DNA of 64,000 nt from Saxidomus purpurata (taxonomy: Eukaryota > Mollusca > Bivalvia > Venerida > Veneridae): contig JAFMSR010000002.1 in NCBI GenBank assembly GCA_022818135.1, positions 25,526,268 through 25,590,267 of the forward strand, given 5' to 3'. The translations under genes were made by a program, and so were the position numbers. The stretch's first letter is position 1, and the number at the start of each line of letters is the position of its first letter. This document shows, in pieces, positions 56,283-64,000 of this stretch. The notes under the pieces are model-generated. The model had not been told where the DNA came from and searched no databases. It saw nothing but the letters and a program-made list of their open reading frames with translations.

Positions 56283-57990
56283 GCGTTGAATTTGTATGTG
56301 ACTTGGCAAAGTTATCATAGATCAGAAAATAAGTATATAAAAAACATTTTGGTGTGTTGGATGATACATGTTCTTATTTCTGTAATTGAATTTTGAACAA
56401 AATTAGAAAAAAAGAATGCCGTTGACAGTAAATGAAATGGTAATGCAATGCAATGGTAGTCGTAACACTTCATTAACCTAATAATGCTAAGTAGTATTTA
56501 CAGCGGTAACTTCCAAACCCACCAAGATATGGCCGATTAGAGGGCCAGAAGGTATTCATTTGGAACAAGATACTTAGTCCAAAGTATTCAGCGACACAAT
56601 GCTTGCAGACAGAGATGACCAGGCTTGTGTGGTGTGCACTTCTGGGTACTATGGGGCTCGTTTTGGGGAGGCTGCGTTTTTGGTATGTGGCATTCCCTGT
56701 TTGATATTATTTTTGTTTTTTTGTTCATGATTCAAACAGGATTTAAGAAAAGTGAACGGCGTATTTGATTAAATTTCAGCAATATTAAGACCACTACCTT
56801 CGAAATGCATGTGGTGATTTCTTTTTGGTACTGAACGCAGAGATATGATTACTCCGGTTTTTTGTTGATCTTATATAAGCTATTCTAGTTAGTGAGAGGT
56901 GTGTGCTATTTTAGCATGCTTTTACGACAATCAAGGTCAGTATCTCTTGAATTTCGGGACTGTTTGGCTTATTATCGAAACCAGTCGAGGTATAATGGTA
57001 TAATAGTTTGAAGATCATAGGTTAAACGGTTTTCCAGCTATTGGACATAATATCTTTTACCCTATGACATAAGAACCAATAGAGGTCACCTACTTGGTAA
57101 GATCAACCTGTCCAAGTATTCTATGCCCAATGGTTTTCGAGTTATTGAACATAACAGGATTAACCTTGTAATCCCATGTGTGTTGTGATTTTTTACCCCC
57201 GGGGCATAATGTGAAAACACTTCACAGATGACCACCAAACAAAGCTATATGGTCTCGGCCATGCAGTTTCAGGCAAGAACATATAACTTTATACAGATAA
57301 GCAACCCCAAGGACGTGATCAATTTTTACCCTATGGACATGACTTGAACAAACTTGGTAAAGGTCCAATAGACAGTGTTACATATCAAATAGCTAAGCTC
57401 TATTAGAGAAGATTCGATTTTAAAAGTTGTTCCTATATAAATCTTTGTAAAACAAGTGACCACCAGGCTGGGTCAGTATTTTCCATAGGGGAATCATTTG
57501 AAGAAAGTTTTTACAGGGCCACTTGACAATGCTATATGCTTTACTATACATCTAAGCTCTAGACCTTGTGGTTTTGGAGAAGATTTATTAAAGTTTTCCT
57601 ATATAAGACTATATAAAAATGTGACGCCCAGCAGGGACAATTGTGACCCTAGGGCAAGATTTAAACAAACTTGGTAGAGGATTAAAAGACACTGCTACAT
57701 CCAATCATTTAAGCTGTATGCCTTTAGGTTTTGTAAAGTATTTTAAAAGCTTTCGCTTTCGGTTGCCATGGAACCAGAGTTCTGCATGGAATACAGCTGC
57801 TAGAACAAACCTTGGTAGCGCTCCTTACCAGGAACATCCCTATCAAGTTACATCTCCATTGGCAAAGCCGTTTTCAGAGGAGATGTTTGAAGCCTAGAGT
57901 ATTAGACCAACTATCTTATTCTGCAAAGTGTCGTAGTCGGCGGAATGTTATCGAAAAAATATCGTGCACCAAACTTAAGGTAGGTCGGGC
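56283..57990. repeat. Duplicated block upstream of lectin copy 6
   Basis: Collinear with 241-484/3188-5220 and 17813-19400, with several deletions and a family X insertion at 56630. It includes the R1 body with ttgccatggaaccagagttc. The 84-codon frame at 57643 is repeat-derived. Confidence 0.7.
56630..56723 (+). mobile_element. T-tailed retroposon family X, copy f (5'-truncated)
   Basis: Starts at tggtgtgcacttctggg and ends gatattatttttgttttttt. The empty site is seen at about 18190 (caggcttgttgatgattcat). Confidence 0.85.
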
Positions 57991-57999
57991 GATGGATTT

Positions 58000-59295
58000 T
58001 TAGCTACGCCAGGGTGAGCTTTTCTGATCTATGATTGTCCGTCGTCCGTCAACATTTTGATTCAAATGACATCTCCTCTGAAACCTCTAGGCCAATGTTG
58101 ATAAAACTATGCAGGAATGTTCCTTGCATGAAGCTCTACCAAAATTGTTCAAAGAATTCCATTCCATGCCAGAACTCTGGTTGCTATGGCAACAAATAGG
58201 AAAAACTTTAAAAATCTTCTTCTCTGAAACCACAAGGCCTAGAGCTTAGATATTTGGCATGTAGCATTGGCTATTAGACCTCTACCAAGATTGTTCAAAT
58301 TATGACCCCCGGGTCAAAATTAAACCCCGCGCGGGTGGGCCCTTAGTTTTTGCATAGGCATATATAGGGAAAACTTTAAAAATCTTCTTCTCTGAAACCA
58401 CAAGGCCTAGAGCTTAGATATTTGGCATGTAGCATTGTCTAGTAGACGTCTACTAATATTGTTCAAATTAGACCCCCGGGTCAAAATTGATCCCGCACCG
58501 GGGGTCACTTAGTTTTGCATAGGAATATATTGTAAAAACTTAAAAAATCTTCTTCTCTGAAACCACAAGGCCTAGAGCTTAGATATTTGGCATGTAGCAT
58601 TGGCTATTACACCTCTACCAAGATTGTTCAAATTATGAGCCCGGGATCAAAATTGACCCCGCACCGGGGGTCACTTAGTTTTACATAGGCTTATATAGTA
58701 AAAACTTTAAAAATCTTCTTCTCTGAAACCACAAGGCCTAGAGCTTAGGTATTTGGTATGTATAATTGGCTAGTGGACCTCTACCAATATTGTTCAAATT
58801 ATGACCCCTGGGTCAAAATTGACCCCGCACCGGGGGTCACTTAATTTTGCATAGGAATATATAGGAAAAACTTTAAAAATTTTCTTCTCTGAAACCACAA
58901 GGCCTAGAGCTTAGATATTTGGCATGTAGCATTGGCTAGTAGACCTCTACCAATATTGTTCAAATTATGACCCCCGGGTCAAAATTGACCCCGCACCGGG
59001 GGTCACTTAGTTTTGCATAGGAATATATAGTAAAAACTTTAAAAATCTTCTTCTCTGAAACCACAAGGCCTAGAGCTTAGATATTTGGCATGTAGCATTG
59101 CCTAGTAGACCTCTTTATAGTTTGTTCAAATTATGCCCCTGGGGTCAAAATTGACCTTGCCCGGGGGGATCATTTGTTTTACAAAGGCGTATATAGGAAA
59201 ACTTATTTGGTATATAACATTATCTAGTGATCTTCCACCAGGCAAGTGGACTTGTACCAAGGTGAGCGATATAGAGCCATCTTGGCCCTCTTGTT
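58000..59295 (+). repeat. R1-superfamily element containing a 166-bp satellite
   Basis: It ends with gagcgatatagagccatctt and ggccctcttgttt, like the element at 14835-15548. It occupies the region just upstream of lectin copy 6 exon A. Confidence 0.65.
58200..59170 (+). repeat. Tandem repeat, about six units of 164-167 bp
   Basis: Units begin near 58201, 58368, 58535, 58699, 58866 and 59031. Each has ctctgaaaccacaaggccta, agatatttggcatgtagc, acccccgggtcaaaattga and ggggtcacttagtttt in order. Unit-to-unit identity is high. Single, diverged units occur in other R1 copies, so the array is a local amplification. Confidence 0.9.
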
Positions 59296-59367
59296 TATTT
59301 ATAGTTTTATTTTCCCTTTGTTGCCTTGAAACACTTTACAATTGGTTGATTTAAAAGTTTGGGGTCG

Positions 59368-62300
59368 AATTTGTGTATTTAATCTTCTTTGACATACCTA
59401 AGCAAACATAAAAGATTCAGTGCTTTGGATGGACATAAATGTCTGATTAATTATATATTATTTAACATCAAAAACGTTGTAAGCATTGTTGAGTGTATGT
59501 CATTCTGTTCAAATGAAACAACATGTGACGCCATCTCATACGCGATATCAACGAAATAATGCATTGGTTCGATGTATTTGAAACTTCGCAAATCCACAAA
59601 CGCAGTGGTGAGTACATTAACTAAATGAAACAGAAATTGAAAAAATACAAATTCTTAGGAAAATGTCTCCTATGATTTGAATACACGTTATGTAATTTCA
59701 GACAAAGTATAAAATTCAGTTCTTTTTAATGTTTTATTCAGAAAATATATGTAAGCATCTGTGATAACATTTGTCACAATATTAGTTCACTTCAGTTCCA
59801 TTGTTTCGCTAGAAAAATAACAAATGTAGTAAACAATAAAGAGTTAAGTCATATACATTAATTTCCACTTTTAATGATAACTTTGTTTACACTTTATCAG
59901 AAAAGAAACAAGTGCAATCATGTCATGGAAAATCTTTCCATCAGTACAGTCATTCTCAATCAGTACAGTTATTTCTAGGGATATTTTCAATAATAAGTCA
60001 CTTCTAGGAAAACCTATAAATCAACTCAGTCCTTCCGAGAGGAAGATGCAAAAATACGATCAGTCAATCAATCAATAAAGAAATAAAGAAATAAATCAAT
60101 CAATTAATCAACCAAACAATAAACCAATTCAGTGATTCATAGAAAAATTTACATCGATCGGTAACGCTTTCTCAGTTATACCATCATACACAGGGAAATC
60201 GTGCCTTCAGTAGTAGAGCTATCTCTTTTAAAAACCTTTTCATCAGTACCGTAATTCCTGGGGACTTTTGCTTCTGATGACTCACGATGTATTTGGTAGT
60301 TTATTATATAGAAATTTTATTTGCATTTTGTTGGCCGATACCTCTAAACCCTGCTCAATATTTGGGTTAAAGGCTTTTTTGCATACAGAACAAAATTGAC
60401 GGAGCACAAGATTATTTTTGATAATAACATGTATTATAAAATCTATACATAAACAATATCTCATTGGTGTGGCGAAATATATTTCATATTTCATTATTAT
60501 TGAGGCCTCAGGTAAATATAACCTCTATAGGAAGAAAAAGTATTGTTTTGGCGTCTGCACTTCTTAAAGTCTTGCATTAAGCAGAGTGATTCAAAACACT
60601 GTCAACGTCATTATCATTTCGTTAAACAAGGACGTCGACCTGTACCTTTTAAGTAATTCAAAATTTGACGTCAAACATGTAATGCCCATCAACCATATAA
60701 CAAAACAATTTTGGACTTTTCAGCTTAAATAAAATTTTATTTTTACACGTATACTTCTGGTGAATGTCAATATTTAAGTAATGCCATATTACATTCGATA
60801 TTGTTTATCGTTTGGAAACTACTGTTAAATAACATTCCGAGATTATTATGATCTATTATCATTTTACAGTTGTAATAGTTTTTAAACATTTGGTTAAATT
60901 TTCATATCACGGTAAAATTCGTTATTGTTGTTATAAGCTTCATGATTAGAACTTAACAATATTACATACTAACACTATCATCAGCTTTAGAACGAAACAA
61001 GTCTTTGTAAAACAAGTCCACTAGCCAATGCTACATAATACATATCTAATCTCTAGGCCTTGTGGTTTTGGAGAAAATTTTTAATATTTTTCCTATATAA
61101 GTGTATTTGAAAACTAGTGACTCCATGGGTGTGGCTAATTTTGACCACAGGGGCATATTTTGAAAATTTTGGTAGAGATCCACTATACAATGTTACACAC
61201 AACATATCTAAGCTGAGTAATCTCTAGGCTTTGTGATTTAGGAGAAAAAGATTATTGAAGTTTTTCATATATAAGTAAAATATAAGCCAAAAAGTGAACC
61301 CCGGGTGGGTCGGTTTTGACCCAGGGGACATTATTTGAGCAAACTAGATAGAAGACCACTAGAGATTGACACAAACCAAATATCAAAGCTCTGGGCCTTG
61401 AGTTTTGGAGAAAAAGATTTTCAAAGAGTTTTATATTTTAAGCTCTGGTGGTCACGTTGTAAAGTCAACTTGAACAGTTTGAAAAAAATTAAGAAAGCTA
61501 TGCTCCTAGTCGAAATCGATAAATTCCCATGAATAAGTTGATATGAGAAGCAGTCATTTGAACGGACGGCGAACATTCATCCACCCTAAACGCTCACTCT
61601 GAGTCAGTGGCTCTGGCAAGATAAAAAGATTATCTTTAATATTTTAGAATGTCCAGACGGTAATTGGACAATTAAATTACGAAACAATTTTCGATTGAAA
61701 TTTTTTCCGATAACAAGGTGAAGAGCACAGCTGAAACGGCCTGCACAGAGGAGATAAACGGACGTCTGGTGATACTGAACGAACAGTGGAAAATGAACAC
61801 AGTGTCAACCATTTTGAAGACCTGCTCAGGTAATGGTTATTGTATTTACATGACAGAATATATGATTTCAAATTAGAATGCCTAGAAAATAATTAAAACT
61901 TATGCACATCTATTCCACAGATAAAGTTAGTCATGGGTGTGACGGAATCATCAAGAAGGTATTGATTAAATTGTCTGTGTCAGCTGAAGTGATTTGTGAC
62001 CTGACTGTGCCATGTAGATCCATTCATATCAGTTTTCAGAAACTCAGAAACTCAGATAGCTGTCGCATATGGTGGGAAACTCCAGAAATGCGTTAACGTA
62101 CTGACTGCCAGTATATACCTTTGCAGTGACTTGAATAAATTTTATGTTTTATGAATTTACATGTTTACATTGCTTTGTTATACTCCCACAGAGAGGCGTT
62201 TATACATTGGTTATGTCCTGACGTGTCTCCACTATCCAGACATTCATGCTTTCATCTGTTGATAAACTATTGCTTACAGGCCAATAAATGTGGTCCTTTG

Positions 62301-62675
62301 TTCTTTTTCTCACTATAAAAGAATACCGTGAAAACAATCTTATGTGTGCAAGTCCCCAGATGTGTCAACAAATGAAAAACATAAATAAGACGATTGTCAG
62401 AAAGGACGGATAGACTGTTCATATTTTTTCCAGGATTTATTGGACAACTGTTCTATTGGGTCGATGGATCACTAGAGGAAAACCAATCTGATTGGAAATT
62501 TGCTGATGGAAGTCACGTTCCAATGATGCAGACGACATTTTGGCAGAATGGTCAGCCAAACACTGATTTCGGTAAAAGTAGATGTATATCTCTGAAATCC
62601 CCACGTAGATCTCTTGTTTACAGGTTTTATGATAGGGGTTGTGATGAGTACTATCCATTTGTATGTGAATACTGA
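59368..62675 (+). pseudogene. Lectin copy 6: exons A, B and C present but broken
   Basis: Exon A (to about 59608) lacks the ATG and most of the signal peptide, has TAA where the K-E codons of STKEC are, and has lost about 30 bp around the NSSNG region. Exon B (61648-61829, 182 nt) has a 1-bp deletion in the FYTDN codons compared with 183 nt in copies 1 and 4; its splice sites are intact. Exon C (62434-62675) is fully open, with QPN, a DFGKS insertion, FYD in place of FND, and VCEY. R1 repeats occupy intron 1 (60960-61625) and the region upstream. Confidence 0.87.
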
Positions 62676-63239
62676 TACCTTAGAGTCAAAGATGTGTTAC
62701 CACCTTCGAAACTTTAAAAACTGTTAAAAAAGGTTTATTTCGGTACAAAACTGTGTTTTAACGTGTTTTGTTATATATCTATGCTAGTTTAACATTTTCA
62801 ATGTTAAAACTTTGTTAAATTCGCAGTCTTGTCCATTTTCGTGACCTGTCTTTCTATGTGTGTAAATTTATATACATATAGATGTGATTTTTAAAATTGT
62901 CAAATCAGGAATTAATAAAGTTGTAATTTCATCTTATATCGTTTTGTATTTTTTTACAGTTTAAATCTGCCAAGTTTGCTTTTTGTGAATATGATTTTTG
63001 TCGAATTTCAAGGGCACTAGACCCGGTGTGTAGGAGTGGCGAAACCAGCATTTTCGCGACAGGTTCAAAGATCAAAGATCTAAATGTGGGCCACTAGAAT
63101 AATAATGTGAGAAGGAACATCCACGCTTGTTTCTGAACATAACAAGTTTATGTACAGTACCTCTGTATCTATGCATTTGTATTTCTTTATGTATGATTGT
63201 TTGTTTCTTCATCCGCTGCATTAAATCTTATTTGTGACT
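62676..63239. other. 3' flank of lectin pseudogene copy 6
   Basis: Collinear with 20510-21130 and 30377-31020. It carries the shared AATAAA at about 62915. Confidence 0.6.
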
Positions 63240-63850
63240 TTAAGGAAATTTCCACAATTACAAGTTTCAAACTATTGTTAAAACCACACAATGTTTCTAA
63301 CAAAATAAGCGTGGAAAGTTCCACAATAAAACAAGAACTAAACAGAGTTCTAATAATTCTGTGATGCGCATGAGGAAATTTCATTTCTTATTTCAATCTG
63401 CCTAAATAAATCTTCAACACATTAATCACGTAAACGATAAGACTTAGTTTGGAAATTAATACAATTTTCTTTATCCATTTTTCAAATATGAATTATAACC
63501 TCTGCTAAAAACGTGGAAATTTCCAAAATTACAAGTTTCAAGATTTAGTCAAAACCACTGAACTTTCTGTCAGAATAAGCGTAAACATTTCTACAATAAA
63601 ATAAGAACTAAACAGACAACTAAGTTCTATGTTTAAAATTGTCCACGATTTCAATTTGAATAGAGTTTTCTTTACAACATAAAAGAATACTATAATAATA
63701 ATAATAAAATAACAAATACTAATCTTTTCAAAATTTCATATCAATCTTCTACTCTTAAGTTTGCAAGCATAAAACTAAAATCTCTTCCAAAAAACTCGGA
63801 AATTTTCACAATTACTAGTTTCAAATTAACATTTTTGATAAAGTTCGAAA
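63240..63850. repeat. Degenerate GTGGAAATTTCCAC array (behind copy 6)
   Basis: About six decayed units (for example 63243, 63311, 63513 and 63798), homologous to 21430-22020 and 31040-31890. A short taa microsatellite lies at 63691-63709. Confidence 0.7.
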
Positions 63851-63892
63851 ATGAAAACAAAATATCATCACACTCCTTTAATCTCCCAATCA

Positions 63893-64000
63893 AAATTAAG
63901 TAGGCAAGCATATTTATTAGAACGCATGTATTTTTCAATACAAGTACCAATGGTAAAAGAATAAACAAGCTCTTATTGCACGGCGCATCAGGTCCGGGCA
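63893..64000 (-). mobile_element. 3' part of a tRNA-derived SINE (behind copy 6), cut by window end
   Basis: Matches the tail of the SINEs at 23037 and 31968 (aagtaggcaagcatattt, then aaaagaataaacaagctctt). It diverges after about 63976. Confidence 0.7.

Overview
The window reads as AT-rich genomic DNA of a bivalve mollusc. Reasons: spliced genes with GT-AG introns, a selenoprotein-type MSRB1 gene, PAN plus C-type-lectin secreted proteins, tRNA-headed SINEs, and many copies of bivalve-style dispersed repeats (for example the one ending in ggccatcttggccctcttg). The species cannot be named from the sequence. A gap of exactly 500 N and a roughly 300-base poly-A run beside it point to a scaffolded draft assembly, so small indels may be errors.

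Left half and far right (5.9-36.4 kb and 59.4-62.7 kb): six tandem, same-strand copies of one three-exon lectin gene (exon A = signal peptide plus PAN/apple-like Cys domain; exons B and C = C-type lectin domain; all introns phase 1). Copy 1 (5886-10091, 242 aa) and copy 4 (27187-30376, 241 aa) are intact. Copies 2, 3, 5 and 6 are broken by frameshifts, stops, deletions or the assembly gap. Copies 1, 3, 4 and 6 share upstream sequence. Copies 2 and 5 share a different upstream sequence, so there are two sublineages. The duplicated units carry arrays of a GTGGAAATTTCCAC palindrome downstream, and a SINE at the same relative place behind copies 3, 4 and 6.

Middle (37.7-48.2 kb, minus strand): an MSRB1/selenoprotein R gene with three coding exons and an in-frame TGA at the selenocysteine position. 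Conventional ORF calling misses it. Exon 2 has an apparent 2-bp deletion at the first zinc CXXC. Its 8-kb first intron contains a TA-flanked DNA transposon with nested hairpins, a hAT transposase C-terminal remnant, a small foldback element and a T-tailed retroposon.

Right of that (48.3-56.3 kb) is a transposon-dense stretch. It holds a decayed LINE reverse transcriptase and a Ty3/gypsy-type LTR element (50686-56274) with an internal deletion, an integrase, an unusual zinc-finger-like ORF after pol, a polypurine tract and LTR remnants. Five of six copies of a 5'-truncated T-tailed retroposon sit inside or beside it. Other mobile DNA: a Mutator-like element with about 133-bp terminal inverted repeats and a 9-bp target duplication (485-3187), another TIR element with a 9-bp duplication inside the lectin copy-4 intron (29060-29881), and a 546-bp foldback element (16900-17445). 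Most sequence outside these features is dispersed repeat or featureless AT-rich DNA.
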